This document shows, piece by piece, positions 6,978-14,944 of a stretch of 64,000 bases of DNA. The stretch comes from Bradyrhizobium sp. CSA207 (GTDB lineage: Bacteria; Pseudomonadota; Alphaproteobacteria; Rhizobiales; Xanthobacteraceae), in the NCBI RefSeq assembly GCF_029051685.1, contig NZ_JAACFT010000019.1:1-64000 (forward strand), in the 5' to 3' direction. A program made the translations under genes and the position numbers. How positions within the stretch are numbered: position 1 is the first letter of the stretch; every line of letters starts with the position of its first letter. Under the pieces are notes generated by a model. The model saw only the letters and a program-made list of their open reading frames with translations. It was not told the origin of the DNA and searched no databases.

Positions 6978-8072
6978 TCAGGTCTCGGGCGGATAGAGAT
7001 GGACGTCGCCGCAATAGTCCACGATACGATAGCGCGTTTCCGATGCCGCATCACGCGCATCAGGTGCGGTATTTTGCATCGGCAACACATAATTCGGCCC
7101 CACCGGCGACTTGCCCGCGCCCCCTGGAATGTCGATGACATAGTCGGGCTGACACAATCCTGATACCCGTCCGCGCAACTGGCGCATTAGGTCCTGCCCT
7201 TCCGCCAGCGTGGTGCGCAGATGCGCGGTGCCCGGCGCGAGATCGCCGTGATGCAGGTAATAGGGCTTGATCCGGCATTCGACGAAAGCTCGCATCAAAT
7301 CCGACAAAGCGGCGACATTGTCATTGACGCCGCGCAAGAGCACCGACTGGCTCACCAAGGGAATCCCGGCATCGACAAGCCGCGCGCAGGCCGCGCGCGC
7401 CGGGCCCGTCAGCTCCCGCGCATGATTGACATGCACCGCGACCCAGGTGGTCGCACCCTCGACCCTCAGCGCAGCAACAATCTCGTCGCTGACGCGCGCA
7501 GGTTCGGCCACGGGAACGCGGGTGTGAAGGCGGATGATCTTGACGTGATCGATAGCGGCGAGATCGGCCATGATCTCGCCCATGCGCCGCGGCGATAGCA
7601 TCAGCGGATCGCCGCCGGTCAGGATCACTTCCCAGATCTCGCCGTGCGCGCGGATGTAATCAATGGCGGTGCGGTAGGCGCTGTCTGACAGCGCATTCTC
7701 CTTGCCGGGACCGACCATCTCGCGGCGGAAACAGAAGCGGCAATAGACCGCGCAGACGTGAACGAGCTTGAACAGCACGCGGTCGGGATAGCGATGCACG
7801 ATGCCGGGCACCGGCGAATGCGGGTGGTCACCGATCGGATCGGCATTCTCGCTCGGCTGCACCTCCAACTCCGCGGCGCTCGGAACAAATTGCCGCGCAA
7901 TCGGATCATCGGGATCGGATTTGTCGATCAGCTCGACCAGTGCCGGCGTGATCGCGACCGCATAGCGTGCAGCGACGCGCTCGAGCACCGGCAGCGCTTC
8001 GGTCGGCGCAAGCTGCTCGGCCACCAGCTCGGCCGGCTCGCGCAAGGTGCGCGCAAGGTTGGTCTTCATCAT
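6978..8072 (-). CDS. epmB: EF-P (R)-beta-lysylation enzyme EpmB, lysine 2,3-aminomutase family
   Basis: Radical-SAM, PLP-dependent enzyme that converts (S)-alpha-lysine to (R)-beta-lysine for attachment to EF-P. 364 residues. The cluster motif CxxxCxxC is seen as CAVYCRFC (Cys107, 111, 114), and the C-terminal PGGAGKSP carries the lysine expected to bind PLP. Full catabolic lysine 2,3-aminomutases are longer (over 400 residues), and the adjacent epmA and efp genes favour the EF-P role. The start ATG overlaps the epmA stop (ATGA), so translation is probably coupled. Confidence 0.9.
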   Translation of the reverse strand: MMKTNLARTLREPAELVAEQLAPTEALPVLERVAARYAVAITPALVELIDKSDPDDPIARQFVPSAAELEVQPSENADPIGDHPHSPVPGIVHRYPDRVLFKLVHVCAVYCRFCFRREMVGPGKENALSDSAYRTAIDYIRAHGEIWEVILTGGDPLMLSPRRMGEIMADLAAIDHVKIIRLHTRVPVAEPARVSDEIVAALRVEGATTWVAVHVNHARELTGPARAACARLVDAGIPLVSQSVLLRGVNDNVAALSDLMRAFVECRIKPYYLHHGDLAPGTAHLRTTLAEGQDLMRQLRGRVSGLCQPDYVIDIPGGAGKSPVGPNYVLPMQNTAPDARDAASETRYRIVDYCGDVHLYPPET

Positions 8073-9133
8073 GTCTCACTCAACGTTTCATTTGCAGGCG
8101 GTGTCCACACCACCTGATCAATCCGTGAAGCGCCGCTCGCCAGCATCACCAGCCGGTCAAAGCCGAGCGCGACGCCGCTCGCCTCCGGCATCTGGGCGAC
8201 CGCGGCCAGAAAATCCTCATCCAGCGGATAGGCCTCGCCGTAGCGGCGCTGCTTCTGCGCCATCTCTTCCGTGAAGCGCCGGCGCTGCTCGTCGGCGTCG
8301 ATCAATTCGCCAAAGCCGTTGGCGAGCTCGACGCCACAGGCATAGAACTCGAAGCGCTCGGCAACCCGCGGGTCGCCGGCCTTCACACGGGCCAATGCCG
8401 CCTCTGGAGATGGGTATTCGAACAGGATGGTCAAACGTCCCTGCCCCAGCCGCGGCTCGACATGCTCGACCAGGACCTTGCTGAAGATGTCCGACCAGGT
8501 GTCGTCCTCGGCCACTCGGACCTTGCCGGCTGCCGCGGCGGCGAGTGCAGCCCGGTCGCCCTCCCCGCCGGAGATAGTCGCCAGCAGATCGACGCTGGCG
8601 AACCGCTCAAATGCGTCCGCAACCGTCAGGAGCTCCGGCTCGGCAAAGGGGTCGGCGGACCGGCCGCGGAAGGAGAAGGTCCCGATTCCGGTTGCCTGCG
8701 CCGCATGGGCGATCACGACGACGCAGTCGGCCATGATGGCGTCGTAGGGCGCGCCGGCCCGGTACCACTCCAGCATGGTGAATTCGGGCAAATGCAGATC
8801 CCCCCGCTCGCGATCGCGGAACACCCGGGCGAACTCGAAGATTCGGGACTCTCCGGCTGCCAGCAGCTTCTTGCAGGCAAATTCGGGCGAGGTCCGCAGG
8901 TAACGGGGAACGCGGCTGCCATCCGGCCGCATGATCTCGGTCCGCGGGGCATGCAGATGGGTCTCATTGCCCGGGGAGACCTGGAGGACGGAAGTTTCGA
9001 CCTCGACGAAGCCCTGCTCGGCAAAAAAGCCTCGTATTGCGCCGGTAATGGCCCCCCTCGCGTGCAGGAACGGCCGCCGGTCGCGGTGGCGCCCGGGCGA
9101 CCAGAACGGTGAGATCGGCTTGTCCCCAATCAT
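8069..9133 (-). CDS. epmA: EF-P lysyl-lysyltransferase-like EpmA (GenX/PoxA)
   Basis: Class II lysyl-tRNA-synthetase-like enzyme that activates beta-lysine and ligates it to a lysine of EF-P. 354 residues and no anticodon-binding domain, as expected of EpmA (325 residues in E. coli). Motif 2 is RTSPEFACKKLL...FEFARVFRDRE; motif 3 is GVALGFDRLVML near the C-terminus. The ATG at 9133 is preferred over an in-frame GTG at 9154. It is followed by epmB with a 4-base overlap and lies divergent from efp across 160 bases. Confidence 0.92.
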   Translation of the reverse strand: MIGDKPISPFWSPGRHRDRRPFLHARGAITGAIRGFFAEQGFVEVETSVLQVSPGNETHLHAPRTEIMRPDGSRVPRYLRTSPEFACKKLLAAGESRIFEFARVFRDRERGDLHLPEFTMLEWYRAGAPYDAIMADCVVVIAHAAQATGIGTFSFRGRSADPFAEPELLTVADAFERFASVDLLATISGGEGDRAALAAAAAGKVRVAEDDTWSDIFSKVLVEHVEPRLGQGRLTILFEYPSPEAALARVKAGDPRVAERFEFYACGVELANGFGELIDADEQRRRFTEEMAQKQRRYGEAYPLDEDFLAAVAQMPEASGVALGFDRLVMLASGASRIDQVVWTPPANETLSET

Positions 9134-9295
9134 ACGCCAACCGCCCCGCGGCACAGCAAAATGCTGGCTTCCAACGGCAAAATCAGTATGTTGCGGCCCG
9201 AAACGGGCGCCGAGGTCTGATTTGAGGCCCCAGGTCCCCCATCAATTTGACCAAGTCCTGGCCGGTGCCGGGCCAAGCAGACAGGAAATATCGCT

Positions 9296-9862
9296 TTGAG
9301 AGTCATCGCCAGTTCTATTCGCAAGGGCAACGTGATCGAGCAAGACGGCAAGCTATATGTCGTCGTGACCGCCGAGAACATCCATCCTGGCAAGGGCACC
9401 CCGGTCAGCCAGATCGAAATGCGCCGAATCTCGGATGGGGTAAAGATCTCCGAGCGCTACAAGACCACTGACCAGGTCGAGAAGGCCACGATCGAAGAGC
9501 GCAACTACACCTTCCTGTACGAAGATGGCGATGGCTACCACTTCATGAACCCGGAGACCTATGACCAGGTCCAGGTCTCCAAGGACGTGATTGGCGACTC
9601 CGCCGCGTATCTTCAGGAGGGCATGACCGTCAAGCTGTCGCTGCACGGCGCCAACCCGGTGTCGATCGCGCTGCCGCAGCGCGTGACACTGGAAGTGGTC
9701 GAGACCGAGCCGGTGACCAAGGGCCAGACCGCTTCGTCGTCCTATAAGCCCGCGGTGCTCTCAAACGGCGTGCGCACCACCGTGCCGCCGCACATCGCAG
9801 TCGGCACCCGCATCGTGGTGATGACTGAAGACGGCTCCTACTCCGAGCGCGCCAAGGACTAA
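9296..9862 (+). CDS. efp: Translation elongation factor P
   Basis: EF-P rescues ribosomes stalled on polyproline. 188 residues, the standard length for a three-domain EF-P. The start is TTG at 9296, preceded by ACAGGAAAT. The modification-loop lysine is Lys33 in HPGKGTP, the same position as the beta-lysylated Lys34 of E. coli. The C-terminal OB domain ends in GTRIVVMTEDGSYSERAKD. Its two modification enzymes, EpmA and EpmB, are divergently encoded next door, so this EF-P is very probably lysylated rather than rhamnosylated. Confidence 0.96.
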   Translation: MRVIASSIRKGNVIEQDGKLYVVVTAENIHPGKGTPVSQIEMRRISDGVKISERYKTTDQVEKATIEERNYTFLYEDGDGYHFMNPETYDQVQVSKDVIGDSAAYLQEGMTVKLSLHGANPVSIALPQRVTLEVVETEPVTKGQTASSSYKPAVLSNGVRTTVPPHIAVGTRIVVMTEDGSYSERAKD

Positions 9863-9906
9863 GCGAGGATCGAGGATCAGAGCAGGTGCCGCCGGGGGGC
9901 GAGACT

Positions 9907-11508
9907 GTGGGTAGGAAGAGTTTCCGCTTTGTCTCGCGAGCCCTAGCGGCGCTTTCGCTCCTCCTTGCAACTCCGGTCGCTGCGGACGAATTCCGTAGCC
10001 CCTCGCTCACGGCCCTGCGCGTCGATTGGCGCGCAGCGCTGGACCAGCTCCGCACCGAGATCAACAGCCGTCCACAGATTGCCGGCGATTTCATCTTCGT
10101 GCCCCGCCGTTCGGTGCCGCGCAACGATCCGCGCGCGATGCCGGCGCTGGTGCAGCTCAACGCGGTCTCCTCACAATTCTTCACCGGCATCGCGCGCAGC
10201 ACGGTTCCCGTTCTGCTGCCGTTCGACGCCGCCGCTTACCTTGACGCGCAGCGCAGCGGCGCGCCTGCGACACTCGCGCTGTCGCGCTACCAGGCGGATT
10301 TCAATCCCGCCAATATGTTCGACGCCGGCCCAGCGGGCTATAGCGCCAGCTTTTCGCTTGAGCCCGGCGCAGGCGACGGCATGCCGACACGGGTGTTTGC
10401 ACGGCCGGTCGAGGTGCAGATTACGGGCTCGGCGCTGATCTACGACATCGCCGATCCCAGCGGCGGCAAAGGCGAGCCGGTCAAAGCGCTCGCAGCAATC
10501 TATCCGGACCTGCGCAGGTTCATCCGCGAAGGTTATGTGCGCTATGCCTTCACCCGGTTCGGCGTCGCCTATGTGGTGTCGATCCAGTGTCTCGACAGCG
10601 TCGCCAAACCGCGGCGCCTCGCCTGCAAGGAAGCCTATCCGGTTGCCGAGCGCTTCCTGAAGGCGCTGCACATCGCCGGCGGCCGGCGAATGCGGCCGCT
10701 GACGGACATTGCCTCCAACGTCATCGATCGTCCCGCAGAGCGTTCGCCGGAATTCAGCTATCGGCCAAGCGGCGATATCATCCCGAATACCGGCTACCGC
10801 AACAAGAGCGGCCACCCCGACCTGATGGCCTATGCGCAGATCCGCTTTCCGCTCGATAAGGCGCCCGCGTTTGTACGCTCGCAATCCTATGCCAGGCGCG
10901 ACAAGATGGAGAGCACGACCGCCTATCCCTGGCGCGACAATTTCTGCGAGTCCCGCAGTTTCGAGGTCTGGCAATGCGGCGGCGGCTACGGCCACCAGGG
11001 TGAGGACATTCGTGCGGCCGAATGCCCGCCGCAGAGCGACGGTGGCGAACGCTGCGACCCCAAGCAGCGTGGCGTGGTCGCAGTGCGCGACGCCATCGTG
11101 ATCCGCGGCGCCAAGGACCAGGCCGCGACGCTTCAAGTCAACAGCCGCACCGAGCACATCCGCTTCCGCTACATGCACATGAATCCGCAGGCCATGAACG
11201 CCGATGGCTTGCTCAACGGCCGCATCGTCAGCGAGGGCGAGAAGATCGGCGTGGTCTCGAACTATCTCGACCATCCCGCCGGCACCTCAATGCACCTGCA
11301 TTTCGACGTGCAGGTCTTCACCCGCGACGGCTGGATCTGGGTCAGCCCCTACGTCACGTTGGTCTCCGCCTATGAGCGCCTGATCCGCGCCCGCGGCCGC
11401 GAGGTCGGCCCGGAGATCGCAGGCAGCCCACAACCCGTGGCACACGCGCTGCCGGAGGATGTCCTCAAGCCCGACCTGCGCGAGGGCTCGAGCGGAGAGG
11501 ATAATTGA
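9907..11508 (+). CDS. Exported M23-like (LytM) peptidase domain protein
   Basis: 533 residues. Begins with a signal peptide (FRFVSRALAALSLLLATPVAADE). The GTG at 9907 is chosen because GGGGGCGAG is just upstream; a GTG at 9886 is possible. The C-terminal third has M23 metallopeptidase features: GYGHQGEDI (HxxxD), then RYMHMN and MHLHFDV (HxH), which would bind zinc. The N-terminal 330 residues match no domain I recognise. It may cut peptidoglycan peptides in the periplasm, but the first metal motif is loosely spaced, so activity is not assured. It starts 44 bases after efp. Confidence 0.7.
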   Translation: MGRKSFRFVSRALAALSLLLATPVAADEFRSPSLTALRVDWRAALDQLRTEINSRPQIAGDFIFVPRRSVPRNDPRAMPALVQLNAVSSQFFTGIARSTVPVLLPFDAAAYLDAQRSGAPATLALSRYQADFNPANMFDAGPAGYSASFSLEPGAGDGMPTRVFARPVEVQITGSALIYDIADPSGGKGEPVKALAAIYPDLRRFIREGYVRYAFTRFGVAYVVSIQCLDSVAKPRRLACKEAYPVAERFLKALHIAGGRRMRPLTDIASNVIDRPAERSPEFSYRPSGDIIPNTGYRNKSGHPDLMAYAQIRFPLDKAPAFVRSQSYARRDKMESTTAYPWRDNFCESRSFEVWQCGGGYGHQGEDIRAAECPPQSDGGERCDPKQRGVVAVRDAIVIRGAKDQAATLQVNSRTEHIRFRYMHMNPQAMNADGLLNGRIVSEGEKIGVVSNYLDHPAGTSMHLHFDVQVFTRDGWIWVSPYVTLVSAYERLIRARGREVGPEIAGSPQPVAHALPEDVLKPDLREGSSGEDN

Positions 11509-11680
11509 GGCTGCTCGCGCTACAGCGGCGGTCCTCAGCGCGAGGCCTTGGCTGACAAGGTTTTCCCAACGCGTTACGCGACCTAGCGCCTATCTGGCCT
11601 CAGAATTGCTTGGCCACCGGCAAGCAGGGCGGAATCCAGCCTTCGCGGGCGTTGCGCCGAAACAGAATGAAGGGAAGCAC

Positions 11681-12589
11681 ATGCGTTTTCTCACCACGGC
11701 GGCCTTCCTGGCCGTCGCGTTCGCCATGCCGGTTCATGCGCAGGAATTGAGCGGCACGTTGAAGAAAATCAAGGAGACCGGCGCGATCACACTCGGGATA
11801 CGCGACAGTGCCGTACCCTTCAGCTACATCGACGACAAACAGAAGATCGTCGGCTACGCCATCGACATCTGCATGAAGATCGTGGACGAGATCAAGGCCG
11901 AGCTCAAGCTCGACAAGCTCGAGGTCAACGAGAACATCGTCACCTCGTCCAGCCGCATTCCGCTGATGGCGAACGGCACCGTCGATCTCGAATGCGGCTC
12001 GACGACCAACAACGCCGATCGCCAGAAGCAGGTGTCCTTCACCAACACGCATTTCCTTACGGCAAGCCGCTTCGTGTCCAAGAAGGCCCTGAAGCTCGAC
12101 CAGGTTGACGACCTCAAGGGCAAGTCCGTCGTCTCTGTCTCGGGCTCGACCAACCTGACCCAGCTCAACAAGGCCAATGCTGCACGCTCGCTGGGCATCA
12201 CTGTGATGAACGCCAAGGACGTCCCCGAGGCGTTCCTGATGGTCGAGACCGACCGCGCTCAAGCGTTCGTCATGGACGACATCCAGCTTGCCGCCATGAT
12301 TGCCTCCTCAAAGGATCCGTCGCTGTACGCGATCAGCACCGGCGCATTTTCCGATCCGGAGCCCTATGGCATCATGCTGCGGAAGGACGACGCACCGTTC
12401 AAGGCGGTGGTCGATCGGGCAACCGCAAAACTCTACAAGAGCCCGGAGATCGAGAAAATCTACAACAAATGGTTCATGGAGCCAGTGCCGCCGCGCGGCT
12501 TGAACTTCCACGTGCCGATGCCGATGTCGATGAAGAAGTCATTCGAGAACCCCTCCGACAATCCTGATCCAGCCTCCTACGGAGGCTGA
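11681..12589 (+). CDS. Periplasmic amino-acid-binding protein, GltI-like (ABC transporter)
   Basis: 302 residues with a signal peptide (MRFLTTAAFLAVAFAMPVHAQE). It belongs to the solute-binding protein family 3 for polar amino acids: GAITLGIRDSAVPFSYIDD at the first strand, then GYAIDIC, NGTVDLECGSTTNNADR and the C-terminal YNKWF. The ECGSTTNN stretch resembles the glutamate/aspartate branch. Start ATG has GAAGGGA upstream. No permease or ATPase gene is nearby, so it must work with a transporter encoded elsewhere or act as an orphan receptor. Confidence 0.88.
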   Translation: MRFLTTAAFLAVAFAMPVHAQELSGTLKKIKETGAITLGIRDSAVPFSYIDDKQKIVGYAIDICMKIVDEIKAELKLDKLEVNENIVTSSSRIPLMANGTVDLECGSTTNNADRQKQVSFTNTHFLTASRFVSKKALKLDQVDDLKGKSVVSVSGSTNLTQLNKANAARSLGITVMNAKDVPEAFLMVETDRAQAFVMDDIQLAAMIASSKDPSLYAISTGAFSDPEPYGIMLRKDDAPFKAVVDRATAKLYKSPEIEKIYNKWFMEPVPPRGLNFHVPMPMSMKKSFENPSDNPDPASYGG

Positions 12590-12617
12590 CGACAGATATC
12601 CTCCGTCAACGACGGGG

Positions 12618-13121
12618 TTACTCCAGCAACGTCGTGAGCTGCGCGCCCTCATCCGCCACGAACACCGCGATCAATTCCGCGGGCTCGGTGGCGCTGGCGT
12701 TGGCCGAAACCAGATGTGTCGAGCCCGGCGGCTCGAAGAAGGACTGGCCGACCCCAAACGTCTCGACGGGGCCGCCGCCGAGTTGGGAACGGATCTCGCC
12801 CTTGGTGATGTAGGCGGTCACCGAGCCAGCGTGGCGGTGCGGCCGTGAAAACCCGCCGGGGCCGTAGAACACGCGCACGATGGTGACGCGCTTGCCCGGC
12901 ACGTTCGGCAAAGCGTAGGAGCCGATCGGCTCGACTTTGTCGAGCGGCGAGCTCTCGGCGGCGTTGGCGCACAGCGGCGCCAGCGCGCCGGAGACCGTAT
13001 CCATCGTCACCGGCAACGCCTTACCGATCGCAAGAGCGCAAGCGAGCCCGCCAACAACAGCAAGCATCGTCGGGCGCGATGGCAGTTGCCGCGGCGCGGC
13101 GGCCAAACTCACTGCAGTCAT
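12618..13121 (-). CDS. Membrane-anchored or exported cupin-domain protein
   Basis: 167 residues. A hydrophobic segment (MLAVVGGLACALAIGKA) follows a short basic start and serves as signal or anchor. The remainder is a small cupin barrel with the metal-motif elements FSRPHRHAGSVTAYITKGE and the second half GQSFFEPPGSTHLV. Function is unknown; such proteins may bind metal or small ligands. It is 20 bases downstream of the AhpD-like gene and presumably shares its promoter and the MarR regulator encoded divergently. Confidence 0.75.
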   Translation of the reverse strand: MTAVSLAAAPRQLPSRPTMLAVVGGLACALAIGKALPVTMDTVSGALAPLCANAAESSPLDKVEPIGSYALPNVPGKRVTIVRVFYGPGGFSRPHRHAGSVTAYITKGEIRSQLGGGPVETFGVGQSFFEPPGSTHLVSANASATEPAELIAVFVADEGAQLTTLLE

Positions 13122-13142
13122 CTCTACCTCTCCTTCATATAC

Positions 13143-13622
13143 TCAGGATGCTGCGGCATTCGCCGCGACCGGCCGCTTCGCCGGCGTCCAGCGATAGGCC
13201 GCGCCAAAGCGGTTCCAGACGTTGATCGAGGCAACCGCGGATGTCAGGTACATCAGCTCGGCCTCGGAGAATTCGCAGGCAGCCTCCGCATGGACTTCAT
13301 CGCTGACACCGTCAGGTAGAAAGGTCAGCGCCTCGGTCCACGCCAATGCCGCGCGCTCGCGCGCGGAAAAGACCGGCGCCTCGCGCCAGACTGCGACCAG
13401 ATTGAGCTTGTCCACGGGCACACCGATCCGCTCCGAGAGCAGGATGTGATGCTGCAAGCAGAACGCGCAGCCATTGATCTGCGAGGCACGCAGCTTGATG
13501 AGCTCGAGGAGCTGCCTATCGAGGCCGGCGTTGGCCGCGACCTGCCCCAACGCAAGCACCAGATCATAGGCATCGGGCGCAATCCGCTTGAAATCCTCGT
13601 ATTCGCCGCGGGCGTGTGACAT
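13143..13622 (-). CDS. AhpD-like / carboxymuconolactone decarboxylase family protein
   Basis: 159 residues, all-helical family. The redox motif is NGCAFCLQHH (Cys52, Cys55 and a following His), as in AhpD-type alkylhydroperoxidases, where the two cysteines reduce peroxides or act with a peroxiredoxin. It opens a probable two-gene operon with the cupin protein and is divergent from a MarR regulator over a 54-base gap containing two palindromes, which suggests response to an oxidant or phenolic. The substrate is not evident. Confidence 0.85.
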   Translation of the reverse strand: MSHARGEYEDFKRIAPDAYDLVLALGQVAANAGLDRQLLELIKLRASQINGCAFCLQHHILLSERIGVPVDKLNLVAVWREAPVFSARERAALAWTEALTFLPDGVSDEVHAEAACEFSEAELMYLTSAVASINVWNRFGAAYRWTPAKRPVAANAAAS

Positions 13623-13642
13623 CGCCGTTTACCTCGTGTTAT

Positions 13643-13658
13643 TGTAATAGTACTTACA
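13643..13658. promoter_or_regulatory. Candidate MarR operator 1
   Basis: TGTAA at 13643-13647 and TTACA at 13654-13658 form an inverted repeat with a six-base spacer, 21 bases upstream of the AhpD-like start on the minus strand. Size and AT-rich half sites suit a MarR dimer. Confidence 0.45.
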
Positions 13659-13661
13659 TCT

Positions 13662-13677
13662 TATAAGAGCTCTCATA
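13662..13677. promoter_or_regulatory. Candidate MarR operator 2
   Basis: TATAAGAGCTCTCATA is a 16-base palindrome with a single mismatched pair, ending on the first base of the marR-type gene's start codon. Binding here would block transcription or translation start of the regulator itself. Confidence 0.45.
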
Positions 13678-14225
13678 TGCCCCGCAAGACGGCTGACATC
13701 ACGAGATCGCCACCGAGGCGGAGGACGGCTTCCCGAAAGGACGCTGACAGGCCAGGCGCCGACGGAACACCGCGCGTGCCGGGCCCTGGCGAAGGCAAGC
13801 GCGGCGAGCAGGGCTATCTCGGCTATCTCTTGCGCCAAGCCCACGCCGCGGTCCGGCTGAAGATGGAACGAATGCTCGCCGATCTCGGCGTGACCTCGCC
13901 GCAATTCGCCGTGCTGACCATGCTCAATGCCTATCCCGGCCTGTCGGGGGCCGACGTCGCCCGCCTCACCTTCCTGACGCCGCAGACCGTCGGCGTGATC
14001 ATCCGCAATCTCGAACGCGACGGCAGGATCGTGATGACGCCCCACCCCGTCCACGGCCGCATCCAGCAATGGGCGCTGACGCCGCGCGGCGCGACGCTTC
14101 TGAAGGCATGCCGGGAGCGTGTGCTGGAGCTGGAGAAACGTCTTACCAAGGGCTTGGACGGCAAGGCGGAAACCACGATAAGGCGGTGGCTCGCCGGGAT
14201 AGCGGCCGAATTGCAGGAAAGCTAG
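13677..14225 (+). CDS. MarR-family transcriptional regulator
   Basis: 182 residues. A basic, disordered-looking N-terminal tail of about 45 residues precedes the winged helix: LADLGVTSPQFAVLTML, LSGADVARLTFLTPQTVGVIIRNLERDGRI (recognition region) and the wing HPVHGRIQQWALT. MarR proteins usually repress their divergent neighbours and are released by phenolic ligands or oxidation. The likely targets are the AhpD-like and cupin genes across a 54-base gap with two palindromes. No ribosome site is visible before the ATG. Confidence 0.88.
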   Translation: MPRKTADITRSPPRRRTASRKDADRPGADGTPRVPGPGEGKRGEQGYLGYLLRQAHAAVRLKMERMLADLGVTSPQFAVLTMLNAYPGLSGADVARLTFLTPQTVGVIIRNLERDGRIVMTPHPVHGRIQQWALTPRGATLLKACRERVLELEKRLTKGLDGKAETTIRRWLAGIAAELQES

Positions 14226-14256
14226 GTGGGCCCTGTGCTGTTCGCCAGGACGCGGC

Positions 14257-14424
14257 CTAATCGCCGCCTCCATCGCCTCCGTCGGCATCAGAGCAGCCGC
14301 CGCAGTCGCCGCCGCCTTGAATGCCGCGGCCGAAATTCTCGGCGATGATCATCAGGATCACGACGAACAGCCCTGCGCCGAAAGGCCAGGGGTTGGCACG
14401 GATGATGTCGAACAGCTCCCGCAT
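14257..14424 (-). CDS. 55-residue membrane protein with Gly/Asp/Cys-rich tail
   Basis: Small reading frame with an amphipathic start (MRELFDIIRANPWPF), one transmembrane helix (GAGLFVVILMIIAEN) and a tail made almost only of Gly, Asp and two Cys (GGGDCGGCSDADGGDGGGD). The CxxC pair and Asp residues could bind metal. No family known to me. Codon use and the coherent three-part layout support translation. Confidence 0.5.
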   Translation of the reverse strand: MRELFDIIRANPWPFGAGLFVVILMIIAENFGRGIQGGGDCGGCSDADGGDGGGD

Positions 14425-14508
14425 GCATGCATTCTGCGCAGACAGGAACGAACCGACCGTAAAGCGGCAGGCCTAAAGTTGGGGCATCGATGTTGGGGGA
14501 AAGGCGCC

Positions 14509-14760
14509 CTACCCGCCCTTCAACGCATTCTTAACCTCGCCGTCGGGCCAGGTTTCGTCCGCCCCGATCACACGCACGCGGCTTTGGTCCGCAGCGTTCA
14601 CCAGCACATGCGAACTTACCCCGTCACGGCAGTGCTCCAGATGCAGATCCGTCTCTGGCTTCCAGCTCAGCGTCGCTGCAAGATCGCCCGGAAAGATCTG
14701 CCAGTCTGATCCGTCGTCGAGCTCGACGACGTGGCTTTCCGAATGCGTGCGTATCTTCAT
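14509..14760 (-). CDS. Hypothetical small soluble protein
   Basis: 83 residues, acidic, without signal peptide or membrane helix. It contains a beta-rich pattern (HVVELDDGSDWQIFPGDL, SRVRVIGADETWPDGEVKNAL). I regard it as a real conserved-hypothetical type of gene from its codon pattern and ATG start. No function can be assigned. It lies upstream of the small membrane protein at 14257-14424 on the same strand. Confidence 0.6.
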   Translation of the reverse strand: MKIRTHSESHVVELDDGSDWQIFPGDLAATLSWKPETDLHLEHCRDGVSSHVLVNAADQSRVRVIGADETWPDGEVKNALKGG

Positions 14761-14944
14761 TCAGCCCCGAATTGTCCTTAGATAAGGGTCCGCGTTGCGG
14801 AAGGTGCCTCGACGATCGGTCGGAGCGCTCGTGCGGAAGGAATGCATGAGCGCGAGCGTTTGTTCCGGGGAACGCCGGGCGGTCGACTGTTCCTGCGTTC
14901 CAGGAACCACTCACAGAGACCATGTTTCCCGCTACAATCACTCC

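Noticed and set aside
12603..12615. Short CCGTC/GACGG hairpin between the binding-protein and cupin genes
   Set aside because: Five base pairs and no T-run; too weak to call a terminator.
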